Notes under the pieces: generated by a model
What the model was told of the DNA's origin: nothing
What the model saw: the letters and a program-made list of their open reading frames with translations, nothing else
Database searches by the model: none
NCBI RefSeq assembly: GCF_000311985.1
Contig: NZ_HE978586.1
Location: forward strand, 235,335 to 299,334
Length of the DNA stretch: 64,000 nucleotides
Direction of reading: 5' to 3'
Source of the DNA: Kallipyga massiliensis ph2
GTDB taxonomy: Bacteria; Bacillota; Clostridia; Tissierellales; Peptoniphilaceae
Shown here: positions 9,190-18,762 of the stretch, piece after piece
How positions within the stretch are numbered: position 1 is the first letter of the stretch
Layout: each line of letters opens with the position of its first letter
Program-made: the position numbers and the translations under genes

Positions 9190-9732
9190 TTAGGCTGCTT
9201 CTTCTTGTTCTTTCTTTTCCTTGACAGCGTTCAGGCCATAGACCAGGCTGGACAGGATGGCGTTGGAAACCTGAGCCATGCCGGCAACAGGGCCTTGGAG
9301 CCCGCGCAGGAGCATGGAGAGCAGGATCTCCTTGCTGGGTAGCTTGGAAAGAGCGATGACCTTTTCCTTATCGATGGCCTTGCCTTCGATAAAGCCGGCT
9401 TTAATGATGAGCTTTTCCTCATTATCCTTAGCGTATTCTTCCGCAATTTTGGGACCGGACACCATATCTTCATCGGAGAAGATAAAGGCATTGGGGCCCT
9501 GGAGGAGTTCATCAAATTCATCGTGTCCCAGCTCATTGAATGCCCGACGGACCATGGTGTTCTTGTAAACCCGGTAGTTGACACCGGCTTCACGGAACTT
9601 GGCACGCAGGTCAGTGATCTCTTGAACATCAATGCCGGAGTATTCCGCAATGACGATGGACTGCGCCGCTTCAATCTGTTGACGGATCTCGTCCACCACC
9701 GCCTTTTTCTTATTTAATGTTGCTTCCTTCAA
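9190..9732 (-). CDS. rplJ: 50S ribosomal protein L10
   Basis: Binds 23S rRNA and anchors L7/L12 dimers; with L12 it also autoregulates by binding its leader. The 180 residues include AAQSIVIAEYSGIDVQEITDLR (about residues 22-43, quoted in part), the NTMVRRAF segment and the C-terminal helix that holds L12 dimers. The start is an unusual TTG 9 bp after GGAGG; no ATG fits the conserved N terminus. It follows a recognisable leader and promoter. Confidence 0.95.
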   Translation of the reverse strand: MKEATLNKKKAVVDEIRQQIEAAQSIVIAEYSGIDVQEITDLRAKFREAGVNYRVYKNTMVRRAFNELGHDEFDELLQGPNAFIFSDEDMVSGPKIAEEYAKDNEEKLIIKAGFIEGKAIDKEKVIALSKLPSKEILLSMLLRGLQGPVAGMAQVSNAILSSLVYGLNAVKEKKEQEEAA

Positions 9733-9744
9733 ATTCTTTCACCT

Positions 9745-9861
9745 CCCTCGGCTACTTAAATTAAAAATCTCCCCACGCGAAGACGCATGGAGAGACGGAA
9801 ATCCGTATCATCCACCTCGACGGGAAATTAAGCTTTCGCACCCGTGGTCTTCGGTAGCCAG
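9745..9861 (-). ncRNA. Ribosomal protein L10 leader
   Basis: The 5' UTR of rplJ is over 100 nt long and contains, in order, CCGAAGACCACGGGTG, a GCGAAAGC-like loop, TTAAT...CCGTCGAGGTG, and a GAAGACGC hairpin before the ribosome binding site. This is the arrangement of the L10(L12)4-binding autoregulatory leader of Bacillota. Excess L10-L12 binding would repress rplJL. The call rests on position and conserved motifs, without a covariance-model search. Confidence 0.75.
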
Positions 9862-9867
9862 TTATGT

Positions 9868-9896
9868 ATTATAGCAGAGAAAATCGGACTCGGCAA
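9868..9896 (-). promoter_or_regulatory. Promoter of rplJL
   Basis: TTGCCG, 17 bp, then consensus TATAAT, starting the L10 leader about 8 bp downstream. Confidence 0.88.
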
Positions 9897-9930
9897 GGCC
9901 TCCCTGTCAAAAACCAGCTCCTTTCTCCCC

Positions 9931-9959
9931 TTGATTTCTTGACCACATAAGCATATGAT
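9931..9959 (+). promoter_or_regulatory. Promoter of tRNA-Ala
   Basis: TTGATT, 17 bp, TATGAT, placing the start of transcription about 10 bp before the tRNA. Confidence 0.82.
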
Positions 9960-9975
9960 TAAAGGGATCTTATTC

Positions 9976-10048
9976 GGGTTCGTAGCTCAGTTGGGAGAGC
10001 GCTGCGTTCGCAACGCAGAGGTCGTGGGTTCGACTCCCATCGGATCCA
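9976..10048 (+). tRNA. tRNA-Ala (anticodon CGC)
   Basis: The acceptor GGGTTCG/CGGATCC includes the G3:U70 wobble pair that identifies alanine tRNAs. The D-arm is GCTC/GAGC, the anticodon stem CTGCG/CGCAG with loop TTCGCAA, and the T-arm GTGGG/CCCAT. No CCA is encoded. Confidence 0.95.
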
Positions 10049-10056
10049 TAAAAGAG

Positions 10057-10095
10057 GAGATCACCAGTGATCACTGGTGATCTCTTCTTTTTTCC
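10057..10095. terminator. Terminator shared by tRNA-Ala and surface protein gene
   Basis: GAGATCACCAG pairs with CTGGTGATCTC around TGATCA, followed by TCTTCTTTTTT on the plus strand. The opposing surface protein gene ends 18 bp away. Confidence 0.85.
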
Positions 10096-10112
10096 ATCGA
10101 TTGTCCAGTTCG

Positions 10113-13100
10113 TTAATAACGGATCTCTTCTTTTTTCTTCATAATTATTAGGGCACAACCGGCAAGAAGACCAACTCCTACGAAAGCAAAAACTGCAAAA
10201 TCACCGGTGGAAGGCGAAATAGAGTTCGATTTCTTTTTGATCTCGCTCTGATTCTCTACCTTTGTCCCCTTGGCACTCTCCTCCACTCTATTTTTCCCCG
10301 GTAGACTTTCTTTTTCGCCGGGCTTTGCTTCCGGTTCCTTTGCAGGATCCTTGCTATCCTCCGTCTCCGGATTTACCGGCTGAACTTTTCCAGGCTCCGC
10401 ACCGGGATTGTCCATATTCCCTGCGTCCGTTCCCGGAGTAGAGGCATTATCCGAATTTCCCGGGTCCGTTCCCGGATTGTTAGGATTGGACGGATCGTTT
10501 CCATGATCACTCCCATCAGGGACCAAGTCAAACATGGCCCAGATAGCGGACATTGATCCCTTATTCTCCTCATTCACGATAAGGTGAAATGTGTCCTTCA
10601 ATCCAGTAATTTCTTTTGCCATATTGTTCGGAGAGCTCTGAACTACTAATTTCTTTCCTTCAGGAACTCCCAGCGCTTTCAGCCGGTACTCACCTTCAAG
10701 CAGAGGATTTTCAAATTCGCCCTGCTTATTGTCATTGTAACTGAAGGGATTTTCCACCTCTGTCCAGACACCATTCACCTTTGCCTGAACTTGGAAGCTG
10801 ACGCTGTCCACGCGCTTTCCGTCTTCACGAACTTCAACACGAACAGGAATTGATGCAAGATCCTTCTTTTGAATACGAACTTCCAAGGCCTGAGTCCAGG
10901 TATCATTCAAAGCCTCTTGACCCGGCACAGAAATGACATCCTTCTCGAGATCAAAGGGCTTCTCCTCAAAGAGGGCTTCTTTCACCTCATAATCGCTCTT
11001 GGAATCATCGACGATAATCTTGTAGTCTCCTCGGATGAAGTAGTAGCGACCATCAGCATCCTTGAAGAAGGTCACCGTGTCCAAAGAAGATTTAATCTCC
11101 CAAGGATCATGGGCGACTCCGTCGGAACCAACCACCTTAAAGGCCAGGCCCAGGTCTTCAATCTCTTTATCCGTGATTCTTTCCCCATTGGCATAGCGGA
11201 GGTTCAGGACGATCTTCCAGTAGTTCTTCCCCCAAACGCCCACGAAGTTAGTGGTCTCCTTCACTTCCACTTCCGCTCCAGGCTGGTACTTGTTTCCTGC
11301 AGGATCTTTCCAGAAGAGGAAGGACTTGGCCGGATCGCTACTGGCTTCCGGCTCAGGCAGGATGACCTTGCCGTTTTCAGGGGTCATGTCGGCGGGAGCC
11401 TCCATCCCCTCCGGTGCATTTTCATAAGAGAAGGTCGCCTTGACTTCCTTCTTCTGAATCCGGATTTCCAAAACTTGGCTTGAAGTATCCGTTAAAGAAT
11501 CTTTTCCAGGAACGGAGATAAGATCTTTCTTCAGATCAAAGGGCTTCTCTTCAAAGAGGGCTTCTTTCACCTCATAATCGCTCTTGGAATCATCGACGAT
11601 AATCTTGTAGTCTCCACGGATGAAGTAGTAGCGACCATCAGCATCCTTAAAGAAGGTCACCGTATCCAAAGAAGATTTAATCTCCCAAGGATCATGGGCG
11701 ACTCCGTCGGAACCAACCACCTTAAAGGCCAGGCCCAGGTCTTCAATCTCTTTATCCGTGATTCTTTCCCCATTGGCATAGCGGAGGTTCAGGACGATCT
11801 TCCAGTAGTTCTTCCCCCAAACGCCCACGAAGTTAGTGGTCTCCTTCACTTCCACTTCCGCTCCAGGCTGGTACTTGTTTCCGGCAGGATCTTTCCAGAA
11901 GAGGAAGGACTTGGCCGGATCGCTACTGGCTTCCGGCTCAGGCAGGATGACCTTGCCGTTTTCAGGGGTCATGTCGGCGGGAGCCTTCATCCCCTCCGGT
12001 GCATTTTCATAAGAGAAGGTCGCCTTGACTTCCTTCTTCTGAATACGAACTTCCAAGGCCTGAGTCCAGGTATCATTCAAAGCCTCTTGACCCGGCACAG
12101 AAATGACATCTTTCTTCAGATCAAAGGGCTTCTCTTCAAAGAGGGCTTCTTTCACCTCATAATCGCTCTTGGAATCATCGACGATAATCTTGTAGTCTCC
12201 TCGGATGAAGTAGTAGCGACCATCAGCATCCTTGAAGAAGGTCACCGTGTCCAAAGAAGATTTAATCTCCCAAGGATCATGGGCGACTCCGTCGGAACCA
12301 ACCACCTTAAAGGCCAGGCCCAGGTCTTCAATCTTCTGATCCGTGATTCTTTCCCCATTGGCATAGCGGAGGTTCAGGACGATCTTCCAGTAGTTCTTCC
12401 CCCAAACGCCCACAAAGTTAGTGGTCTCCTTCACTTCCACTTCCGCTCCCGGCTGGTACTTGTTTCCTGCAGGATCTTTCCAGAAGAGGAAGGACTTGGC
12501 CGGATCGCTACTGGCTTCCGGCTCAGGCAGGATGACCTTGCCGTTTTCAGGGGTCATGTCGGCGGGAGCCTTCATCCCCTCCGGAGCATTTTCGTAAGAG
12601 AAGGTCGCCATCGTTTGACCGGCATGGATCAAGCGCACACTTGGCGCTTGCTGGTAGGCTAAAGCACCGCTCACGTCGATGGTGACCGATTCATTTTGAG
12701 CGAACGAATAACCCGCCGGAGCTTTTGTTTCGGTTAAGGTGTACTCTCCATTGGGATACTTCTTTTGAGTCGTCATTGACCCATTGGTGATTTCAAGGGT
12801 ATCAATCAGCTTATCCCCTTGGCGAATTTCCACAGTAGCTTGATCATGGATGACCTTCTTGTCCTCATCGACCAAGTCAATTCTGATATTATTCCCTAAA
12901 ATCTCTTTTTTTTGGAGATCTCGGAATTCTTGTACCAAGGCATTAACTTGCGCTTGGGTCATGGTCGTGGAATTTAATGCACTCAAGACCCGTGGAGCAA
13001 ATCCTTCATAAATTTCCGGATTCACCAACCCCGTATACTGGGCCATTCCACTGCGGAAATAGGATTGATTGATAACACGAAGCTCATCCTTATTGACAGT

Positions 13101-13811
13101 TTCAGCAACAAAAACAGTATCCTGGTTGATCACGGTTTGAGCAGGATCCACTTTCTCATTACTGCCTTCCACATGCCAACCTACGATCGTCGACCATGTG
13201 GATTGAGTAACCTTATGCGGATTCTTCGCGGCAGGAACAGAGGTCGGCTTGGATCCTTTCTCCACATCTTCCATTGTTGTCTGTTCCCAATACTTAAACG
13301 TCACCTTCTTCTTGCTATTGTCCGGAGCTGGATCATTGACAAACTCGTAGGCTGTAATCAAAATTAAGCCCGGTTGTTGAAAATAAGGCTGGCGCTTTCC
13401 TGTTAACTTGATTCGTTTTCCCAGGTTTTCGGGATGATCTTTTACATTCAGGATCTTCATAAAGTCTGAATCCGCCAGGTAAATGGGCATGATTTTATCC
13501 GGATTCTTTTCATTTCTGGCATCTGCCAAGGCAAAATTGAAAGGCGATTGGCTAGCTGAGGGATCAATCAAATTGCCGGACTTCAGGCTCCCAACGATAT
13601 ATCCCTCTACCGTGCACTCTTTGTTGTTTTCAATTTTCTTCGCCTCTACAACGCTTAAGGACTTGTTGGCAACTTCCTCCACCGATGAGCTTTCTTTTTC
13701 TGCTGGATCACTGGCATAGATTCTTCCATCGACCGAAGTCAAAAGAAGGGCGAAAGCGCAGAATAAAGCAAGCAGACGTCGGCTAAACTTCAGGACCTTT
13801 GAACCGTTCAT
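10113..13811 (-). CDS. Large repeat-containing cell-wall surface protein
   Basis: Secreted, probably sortase-anchored protein of 1232 residues. It has an N-terminal signal peptide (residues 1-34, hydrophobic core [14 protein letters not shown]), an OB-fold-like region at about 45-165, and a prealbumin-like (SpaA/Cna-B type) domain near 310-385 with [12 protein letters not shown]. Three almost identical 195-residue repeats follow from residue 402, then a Pro/Gly/Asn/Asp-rich wall-spanning region. A C-terminal sorting signal has the variant motif SPSTGD, a hydrophobic helix and a KKKEEIRY tail. The start at 13811 is preferred because GAGGAGG precedes it and the signal peptide begins there. It is likely an adhesin or pilin-like protein; the ligand is unknown. 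It sits between rplA and rplJ. Confidence 0.85.
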   Translation of the reverse strand: MNGSKVLKFSRRLLALFCAFALLLTSVDGRIYASDPAEKESSSVEEVANKSLSVVEAKKIENNKECTVEGYIVGSLKSGNLIDPSASQSPFNFALADARNEKNPDKIMPIYLADSDFMKILNVKDHPENLGKRIKLTGKRQPYFQQPGLILITAYEFVNDPAPDNSKKKVTFKYWEQTTMEDVEKGSKPTSVPAAKNPHKVTQSTWSTIVGWHVEGSNEKVDPAQTVINQDTVFVAETVNKDELRVINQSYFRSGMAQYTGLVNPEIYEGFAPRVLSALNSTTMTQAQVNALVQEFRDLQKKEILGNNIRIDLVDEDKKVIHDQATVEIRQGDKLIDTLEITNGSMTTQKKYPNGEYTLTETKAPAGYSFAQNESVTIDVSGALAYQQAPSVRLIHAGQTMATFSYENAPEGMKAPADMTPENGKVILPEPEASSDPAKSFLFWKDPAGNKYQPGAEVEVKETTNFVGVWGKNYWKIVLNLRYANGERITDQKIEDLGLAFKVVGSDGVAHDPWEIKSSLDTVTFFKDADGRYYFIRGDYKIIVDDSKSDYEVKEALFEEKPFDLKKDVISVPGQEALNDTWTQALEVRIQKKEVKATFSYENAPEGMKAPADMTPENGKVILPEPEASSDPAKSFLFWKDPAGNKYQPGAEVEVKETTNFVGVWGKNYWKIVLNLRYANGERITDKEIEDLGLAFKVVGSDGVAHDPWEIKSSLDTVTFFKDADGRYYFIRGDYKIIVDDSKSDYEVKEALFEEKPFDLKKDLISVPGKDSLTDTSSQVLEIRIQKKEVKATFSYENAPEGMEAPADMTPENGKVILPEPEASSDPAKSFLFWKDPAGNKYQPGAEVEVKETTNFVGVWGKNYWKIVLNLRYANGERITDKEIEDLGLAFKVVGSDGVAHDPWEIKSSLDTVTFFKDADGRYYFIRGDYKIIVDDSKSDYEVKEALFEEKPFDLEKDVISVPGQEALNDTWTQALEVRIQKKDLASIPVRVEVREDGKRVDSVSFQVQAKVNGVWTEVENPFSYNDNKQGEFENPLLEGEYRLKALGVPEGKKLVVQSSPNNMAKEITGLKDTFHLIVNEENKGSMSAIWAMFDLVPDGSDHGNDPSNPNNPGTDPGNSDNASTPGTDAGNMDNPGAEPGKVQPVNPETEDSKDPAKEPEAKPGEKESLPGKNRVEESAKGTKVENQSEIKKKSNSISPSTGDFAVFAFVGVGLLAGCALIIMKKKEEIRY
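10854..12608 (-). repeat. Three tandem 585-bp repeats in the surface protein gene
   Basis: The units begin near 12608, 12023 and 11438 with an exact 585-bp period (195 codons). Each starts [12 protein letters not shown] and ends near IQKK. They are nearly identical at the DNA level, differing in short stretches such as residues after ITD and the LEVRIQ/LEIRIQ end. Such identity favours copy-number change by recombination. Confidence 0.93.
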
Positions 13812-13924
13812 GCTCTCCTCCTCAATCTTTTCTCTTTCCTCATTCCATTCATAAACATACAAGGAAAGCATATCGAAGAGTTTTAAGGGCAATTTTAACA
13901 GAAAGTAAAAAGAAGGTTAAAGAT

Positions 13925-13960
13925 AAAAAAAGAGGTCCCGGCGTAGATCCGAGACCTTCT
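13925..13960 (-). terminator. Terminator after rplA
   Basis: AGGTCTCGG pairs with CCGGGACCT around ATCTACG, followed by seven T on the minus strand. It ends the rpmG-secE-nusG-rplK-rplA transcript before the surface protein gene. Confidence 0.85.
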
Positions 13961-13980
13961 CTTGAATATTTGATATGTTG

Positions 13981-14688
13981 TTATTTCTTGCCTAACTCCA
14001 TGAGGGGAGCAGTTTCAAGCGGGATTCCGGGGCCCATAGTGCAGGCGACGGTAACCGACTTGAGATATCTTCCTTTGGAAGAAGCCGGTTTGGCTTTGAC
14101 TAAGGCAGCCATCAGGGCTTCGATGTTTCCGGCAATGGCTTCTTCACTAAAGGAAGCCTTACCCACCAAGACGTGGACAATGTTCTGCTTGTCGGTCCGG
14201 TATTCGACCTTACCGGCCTTGGCGTCTTTGACAGCCTGGGCCACATCCATGGTCACCGTGCCGGCTTTGGGATTGGGCATGAGGCCACGGGGACCTAAAA
14301 CACGACCCATCTTACCGACTACGCCCATCATGTCGGGGGTGGCGATGGCGACGTCGAAGTCCAGCCAGTTTTCATTCTGGACCTTGTCAGCCAGTTCCTC
14401 ACCGGCAAAATCAGCACCGGCATCCAGGGCTTCCTGGGCTTTTGCACCCTTGGCAAAGACGGCAACCCGGACGTTCTGACCGGTTCCGTTGGGGAGGATG
14501 ACGGTCCCACGGACCTGCTGGTCCGCATGACGGGAGTCAACACCCAGACGGGCATGGAGCTCGATAGTCTCATCAAACTTGGCTGTGGCGGTTTTCTTTA
14601 ATAAAGAAGCGGCCTCGGTCAGGTTATAGGTCTGGTTCTTATCCACCAGCTTGGCAACTTCCTGGTATTTTTTTCCTCTTTTAGGCAT
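13981..14688 (-). CDS. rplA: 50S ribosomal protein L1
   Basis: Stalk-base rRNA-binding protein of 235 residues, the normal length. It begins [26 protein letters not shown] (quoted in part) and contains [22 protein letters not shown] (quoted in part) and [21 protein letters not shown] (quoted in part), the classic L1 signatures, at about residues 40-60 and 120-140. It may autoregulate its operon, as L1 does elsewhere. It follows rplK by about 40 bp with an AGGAGG site. Confidence 0.97.
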   Translation of the reverse strand: MPKRGKKYQEVAKLVDKNQTYNLTEAASLLKKTATAKFDETIELHARLGVDSRHADQQVRGTVILPNGTGQNVRVAVFAKGAKAQEALDAGADFAGEELADKVQNENWLDFDVAIATPDMMGVVGKMGRVLGPRGLMPNPKAGTVTMDVAQAVKDAKAGKVEYRTDKQNIVHVLVGKASFSEEAIAGNIEALMAALVKAKPASSKGRYLKSVTVACTMGPGIPLETAPLMELGKK

Positions 14689-14729
14689 AGATTCCTCCTT
14701 GTGGTACGAGCGGAAATTCCTCCCACTGG

Positions 14730-15155
14730 TTATTCTTCGACAGTAATGCCCATGGAACGTGCGGTTCCAGCAATCATACTCATGGCAGCTTCCAAGGAGC
14801 CGGCGTTGATGTCAGGCTTCTTGATTTCTGCAATCTTCTTCACTTGTTCCTTGGTCAGCTGGCCAACCTTGGTCTTGTTCGGTTCGCCGGATGCTTTGTC
14901 CAGGCCCAATTCTTTTTTAATAAGAACCGGAGCCGGAGGAGTCTTCGTAATAAAGGTGAAAGACCGGTCCTGGAAGATGGTCATCTCAACAGGGATGATC
15001 ATTCCGTTCTGGTCTGCTGTTTTCGCATTAAATGCCTTGACAAATTCCATGATGTTTACGCCATGGGGGCCTAAAGCCGTACCCACTGGGGGTGCTGGCG
15101 AAGCCTGGCCGGCAGGAATTTGCAGCTTAACAATTGCACTTACTTTTTTAGCCAT
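14730..15155 (-). CDS. rplK: 50S ribosomal protein L11
   Basis: Binds the GTPase-associated centre of 23S rRNA. The 141 residues begin [18 protein letters not shown], with [17 protein letters not shown] (about residues 21-37) and the C-terminal segment [13 protein letters not shown]. Two ATG codons stand side by side; the second is chosen because it is better spaced from AGGAGG. The 156-bp gap to nusG contains small hairpins but no clear terminator. Confidence 0.97.
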   Translation of the reverse strand: MAKKVSAIVKLQIPAGQASPAPPVGTALGPHGVNIMEFVKAFNAKTADQNGMIIPVEMTIFQDRSFTFITKTPPAPVLIKKELGLDKASGEPNKTKVGQLTKEQVKKIAEIKKPDINAGSLEAAMSMIAGTARSMGITVEE

Positions 15156-15311
15156 CATATCCTCCTAAGGATTGTGGTCGTGGTTAGTACGGGGTAAGCG
15201 CCCCCCTTCCACGCCATCTCTCGTTTCTTGCGAGAACCATGTTCTCTAATTGTACTTCCGTTTTTTCTCACCCGCCCCTCATTCGACGGGTCGGATGCTT
15301 GGCAAGTCTGC

Positions 15312-15920
15312 TTACTCGACTTCCACATCGTCAAAGGAAAGTTCGACCGAGGTCTCCCGACCAAACATGTTGATCAGGCCCCTGACCACTTCCTTTTCCT
15401 GGTTGACCTCTTCCACTTCAGCGATAAAACCGGCGAAGGGTCCGTAGATGATCTGGACCTTATCTCCTGCCTTCACTTCAAGGGTCCGGTGGCGGACCTG
15501 TTCGCGGACGCCAAATTGGGCAATCTCAGCAGGGGTAAGGGGAACCGGGGTATTGGCCGAGCCGACAAAGCCCGTCACCCCCTGGGTGTTTCGAACCAGG
15601 TACCAGGATTGTGGGGTGATGATCATCTTGACAATCACGTAGCCGGGGAGGATTTTCCTCTCCTTGACGACCCTTTCCCCGTTCTTATTTTCCACCACCT
15701 TCTCGGTGGGAACACGGACATCAAAGATCGTCTCCTTGGTCTGGTTTTCAATGATCATCTGAATTTTGGTCTGGACCTTATTCTCATAGCCGGAATAGGT
15801 ATGGATCACATACCATTTGGCTTCTTTTTCGGCCTCAGACACGGTTTCCTGGTCGTCTTGATCTTGGGGATCTTCGATGATCTCTACATCTTCCGGTAAG
15901 TTGTTTTTGGACTGTGTCAT
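15312..15920 (-). CDS. nusG: Transcription termination/antitermination protein NusG
   Basis: RNA polymerase-associated elongation factor of 202 residues. An acidic N-terminal extension of about 30 residues precedes the NGN domain beginning KWYVIHTYSGYENKVQ, with KILPGYVIVKM and VRNTQGVTGFVG. The C-terminal KOW domain has AGDKVQIIYGPFAGFIAEV near residues 150-168. The Gln/Asp/Glu-rich N-terminal tail is longer than in E. coli, as in several Clostridia. It follows secE by 18 bp. Confidence 0.96.
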   Translation of the reverse strand: MTQSKNNLPEDVEIIEDPQDQDDQETVSEAEKEAKWYVIHTYSGYENKVQTKIQMIIENQTKETIFDVRVPTEKVVENKNGERVVKERKILPGYVIVKMIITPQSWYLVRNTQGVTGFVGSANTPVPLTPAEIAQFGVREQVRHRTLEVKAGDKVQIIYGPFAGFIAEVEEVNQEKEVVRGLINMFGRETSVELSFDDVEVE

Positions 15921-15938
15921 TCCATTCCCTCCATCGGA

Positions 15939-16124
15939 TTAGAGAACAAGACCGATAATCCCTCCAAAGGCCATGTCGAGGATCCAGCAGAATAGTGCCA
16001 CGGCGAGTGCGATAACCAAGGACACTGTGGTGTACTGGATAGTCTCCTGTTTGCTGGGCCACTGAATCTTGCGATATTCTGCCTTTGCTGCTTGTAATCT
16101 TGAGCTTTGCTTCTTGGCTGCCAT
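15939..16124 (-). CDS. secE: Preprotein translocase subunit SecE
   Basis: Small single-span membrane subunit of the SecYEG channel, 61 residues. A charged N terminus with KAEYRKIQWPSKQET, the conserved SecE motif, precedes one hydrophobic helix (about residues 35-58). The start at 16124 has GGAG about 9 bp upstream; an in-frame start 57 bp earlier would run into rpmG. It lies between rpmG and nusG as in most bacteria. Confidence 0.95.
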   Translation of the reverse strand: MAAKKQSSRLQAAKAEYRKIQWPSKQETIQYTTVSLVIALAVALFCWILDMAFGGIIGLVL

Positions 16125-16135
16125 TGAAAAACTCC

Positions 16136-16285
16136 TTACTTGGTTTCCCGATGCAAGGTGTGTTTTTTGCAAACCGGGCAATACTTACGCAGTTCGAGGC
16201 GGTCCGTCGTGTTCTTCTTATTTTTGGTGGTATCGTAGTTTCTGTTCTTGCATTCAGTACAAGCTAATTTAACCTTGTCTGCCAT
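16136..16285 (-). CDS. rpmG: 50S ribosomal protein L33
   Basis: Small protein of 49 residues with the zinc-ribbon pattern [11 protein letters not shown] (CxxC at about residues 9-12) and [10 protein letters not shown] (CxxC near 36-39), so this is a Cys-containing, zinc-binding L33. It is the first gene of the rpmG-secE-nusG-rplK-rplA transcript, 11 bp before secE, and has an AGGGAG site. Confidence 0.95.
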   Translation of the reverse strand: MADKVKLACTECKNRNYDTTKNKKNTTDRLELRKYCPVCKKHTLHRETK

Positions 16286-16370
16286 ATATACTCCCTCCTA
16301 CTCCCAAAAGTTATCGGCAGCCTTTTTTCGCACACTAAAGAAAGGCCTATGTAGACCGATACATCAAGGT

Positions 16371-16399
16371 ATAATATCACAAGTCCTAAGCAATTGCAA
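16371..16399 (-). promoter_or_regulatory. Promoter of the rpmG-secE-nusG-rplKA operon
   Basis: TTGCAA, 17 bp, TATTAT on the minus strand, about 85 bp upstream of rpmG. Confidence 0.8.
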
Positions 16400-16474
16400 A
16401 ATTCTAAAAGATTGGGTATCATTACCCTTTGTATATTGTATTTTATTCATCATCTTATCGAGTAAGGAGGTCCT

Positions 16475-17866
16475 ATGATTCGTCTTTCACGCCCAAAAGC
16501 CAAACCCGCTTTACCCACGGAGAAGAAAGAAATTGCCAAAAAGCTTTGGACCCTCTCCTATCCCACCATGATCTCCTTCGGTCTGGAATCCTTCTATGAT
16601 ATTGTCGACATGGCCTGGGTGGGGCAGATTTCCCCGGAATCCCTCTCAGGGGTCACTATTTTTTCCACCATCTATATGCTCTTCACCGTCCTCAATGAGG
16701 TAGCGGGTGATGCTTCCATCTCCCTGATCTCCCAATACTATGGGCGAGGAGATGAGGAAACCACCCAGCGGGTCGCCGAGCAGACCATCTCTTTCAAGAT
16801 CGTCCTTGCCTTTATCTCCATGGCCCTCTTGCTGATTTTCATCCGCCCCGTCATGGAATTTTATACCGATGATTCCAAGGTCATCTCGGAAGCCCTGTCC
16901 TACGGCTACATCCGGATCTTCTTCATTCCGGTCCTCTTCGCCCTCTATTCGGTGAACACCATCTTCCGCTGCACCCAGGATTCCATCACCCCCATGAAGA
17001 TCATGCTGATTTCTGCCATCCTCAACCTCATCCTGGACCCTATCCTCATGTTTGATACCGTCCCCTTCCTGGGCATCCCGGGAGCCGGTCTGGGCGTCCT
17101 GGGCGCCGCATGGGCCACCATCCTGGCTTCCGCCGCCGCCTTCATCTACGGCTTCACCATCCTGGCGACAGGCCGCCGAAAGGTCCGGATCTCCATCCCC
17201 GGCCTCTTCCGCCTGGACAAGACCATCGACAAGAAGCTCCTTTTCATTGGAATCCCCTCCGGTGTCCAGTTCTTTATCCGCCAGCTCTTCAACGCCGCCA
17301 TGGTCAAGTTTGTGGCGGTCTATGGGACCACAGCCATCGCCCTGGCCGGGATCAACGGCAAGCTCAACGGCTTTGCCCTCATGCCCATCTTCGGCCTGAC
17401 CATGGCGGGGTCCACCCTGGTCGGGGCCGCATTGGGTGAGAACCGGATCAAGGAGGCCGAGCTGGTCACCAAGGTGGGGGCCCTGGTCAACCTGATCATC
17501 GTCGGCTCCCTCTCCCTCCTCATCGCCATCTTTGCCCGGCCCATCATGTCCCTCTTCTCCCAAGATCCCATGATCGTAGATAACGGCATTCCCATGCTCT
17601 GGATCATGGCCGTTGACCTCCCCCTCCTGGCCTACTGCTTCGGCCACAAGGTAGTCTTCTCCGGGTCCGGCTACAACCGACCCAAGCTCATCGCCACCCT
17701 GGGTTCCACCTGGCTGGTCCACCTCCCCGTGGTCCTGGTCATGATTTACGTCCTCCAGGTCCCCATCCTCATCTTCTGGACCTCCTACCTCTTTGCGGAC
17801 ACGGCGGACCTCCTCATTACCCTGTATTATTACAACCAGCCCACCTGGCGGTTCAACCGCGTCTGA
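16475..17866 (+). CDS. MATE family efflux transporter
   Basis: Inner-membrane multidrug/toxin exporter of the MATE (MatE) superfamily, 463 residues with about twelve hydrophobic helices in two similar halves. It begins with a Lys-rich cytoplasmic stretch, then LWTLSYPTMISFGLESFYDIVDMAWVG (quoted in part) at about residues 25-45, the typical first MATE helix. The second half begins near residue 250 with LLFIGIPSGVQFF. Exchange of cationic drugs for Na+ or H+ is the family function; the substrate is unknown. An AAGGAGG site precedes the ATG. The gene stands alone and ends at a terminator. Confidence 0.9.
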   Translation: MIRLSRPKAKPALPTEKKEIAKKLWTLSYPTMISFGLESFYDIVDMAWVGQISPESLSGVTIFSTIYMLFTVLNEVAGDASISLISQYYGRGDEETTQRVAEQTISFKIVLAFISMALLLIFIRPVMEFYTDDSKVISEALSYGYIRIFFIPVLFALYSVNTIFRCTQDSITPMKIMLISAILNLILDPILMFDTVPFLGIPGAGLGVLGAAWATILASAAAFIYGFTILATGRRKVRISIPGLFRLDKTIDKKLLFIGIPSGVQFFIRQLFNAAMVKFVAVYGTTAIALAGINGKLNGFALMPIFGLTMAGSTLVGAALGENRIKEAELVTKVGALVNLIIVGSLSLLIAIFARPIMSLFSQDPMIVDNGIPMLWIMAVDLPLLAYCFGHKVVFSGSGYNRPKLIATLGSTWLVHLPVVLVMIYVLQVPILIFWTSYLFADTADLLITLYYYNQPTWRFNRV

Positions 17867-17878
17867 TCCCGTCTTCCC

Positions 17879-17907
17879 AATCCCCGGTCCTCCGGGGATT
17901 TATTTTT
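17879..17907 (+). terminator. Terminator after the MATE gene
   Basis: AATCCCCGG pairs with CCGGGGATT around TCCT, followed by TATTTTT. Confidence 0.85.
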
Positions 17908-18331
17908 CCCTTTCTTCCCAGCCTTCCGGCAGCATGGGCCGTCCCAAGCGGTAGTAGGTGGCGGTGGAAATCCCCAGGATCTTCTCCCCATCGCTCACCT
18001 CGGCTTTCAGGGTCACAATCTTCTTCCCCTCATTGGCCACCTCCGCCCGGCAATAAGCGGTCCCTCCTTCTTTGATGGAATCCATGAAGTGGTAAGAGAT
18101 GTCGATCGTGGTCACCGCCTCATCCAAATACACCAGGGCCAGGGCCATGGTGGCATCTGCCAAAGACACCAGGGACCCTCCCTGGGCAATTCGATAGGGA
18201 TTGGTCAGGTCCTCCCCGATCTTCATGGAGGCCTCGGCATAGCCCTCACCCACCTCCTCGCACTCAACCCCGATGTGAAGTCCGAAGTTGTTATGGTTGA
18301 TCCGGAAACGCAAGTTTTCTTCTTTGATCAT
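17900..18331 (-). CDS. Hotdog-fold thioesterase, PaaI-like
   Basis: Protein of 143 residues from the PaaI/YdiI hotdog thioesterase family, which hydrolyse acyl-CoA thioesters. The segment RIAQGGSLVSLADATMALAL (about residues 47-66) corresponds to the family's N/H-GG-x(4)-DxA catalytic helix, with Gln in place of the usual His. A C-terminal strand carries TLKAEVSDGEKILGISTATYY. The start at 18331 follows AAAGGA; an in-frame upstream start lacks a site. It may act in acyl-CoA housekeeping. Substrate unknown. Confidence 0.82.
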   Translation of the reverse strand: MIKEENLRFRINHNNFGLHIGVECEEVGEGYAEASMKIGEDLTNPYRIAQGGSLVSLADATMALALVYLDEAVTTIDISYHFMDSIKEGGTAYCRAEVANEGKKIVTLKAEVSDGEKILGISTATYYRLGRPMLPEGWEEREK

Positions 18332-18438
18332 AAGATGTCCTTTCTGAATTGAAATGGGAAATGAACAATATGAATATACCCTTGCTCGCAAAGGAAAGAT
18401 TTTTCGATCTTCCTAATAATACTTCCCAAACAAAAAAA

Positions 18439-18603
18439 CTACTCTTCGTTTTCTAAAATTTTAAAATTCTCTGGATCATATAAATAATCTTCCCCAGTAT
18501 CATCAATGATTCTAATAAATCCACACTCATAACCAAGGGCTTCATAAATTTTATTGTTTGTCAGAGAGATCCCCTCGTCTTTACCTGTGTATTTTACTTT
18601 CAT
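18439..18603 (-). CDS. Small protein, possible prophage immunity factor
   Basis: ORF of 54 residues beginning MKVKYTGKDEGISLTNNKIY, with IRIIDDTGEDYLYDPENF near the C terminus. It is acidic, beta-rich in appearance, and lacks signal or membrane segments. Short proteins of this type often sit downstream of phage-encoded toxin domains, and this one is the last gene of a decayed prophage head module. The immunity role is inferred from position only. A weak GAGGG site precedes the ATG. The AT-rich composition contrasts with the flanking host genes. Confidence 0.5.
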   Translation of the reverse strand: MKVKYTGKDEGISLTNNKIYEALGYECGFIRIIDDTGEDYLYDPENFKILENEE

Positions 18604-18605
18604 CT

Positions 18606-18761
18606 TTAAATACCCTCTTCATCTTGATTTCTTCGTGTTTCCATTAGCCTCTTACCAGTAACCTTCGACTTTTGTTTGTCTTTCTTAAAGTAGAAAAAAG
18701 TTCCTCTTGCCATTTTCTCATGCTTCAGGGGTACCCCCGTATGTAAGAGAGAGAATATCAT
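18606..18761 (-). pseudogene. Fragment of an unrecognised prophage gene
   Basis: A 51-codon frame reading ...KMARGTFFYFKKDKQ...GKRLMETRRN ends 3 bp before the next small ORF. It lacks a convincing ribosome binding site and begins at the stop of the scaffold fragment, so it is probably the C-terminal end of a longer, deleted gene. The Lys/Arg-rich tail would suit a nucleic-acid-active domain, but nothing firmer can be said. Confidence 0.35.
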
Positions 18762-18762
18762 C

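Noticed and set aside
11694..12662. Long plus-strand open frame of 322 codons opposite the surface protein gene
   Set aside because: It is the antisense shadow of the 585-bp repeats; it has no ribosome binding site and its repeats merely mirror the real gene.
15156..15311. L1/L11-type leader between nusG and rplK
   Set aside because: Several small hairpins exist, but no motif clearly mimicking the L1 binding site in 23S rRNA could be identified by eye.
16646..17722. Minus-strand open frame of 358 codons opposite the MATE gene
   Set aside because: Very Gly/Asp/Glu-rich composition typical of the reverse complement of a hydrophobic membrane protein; no homology seen.
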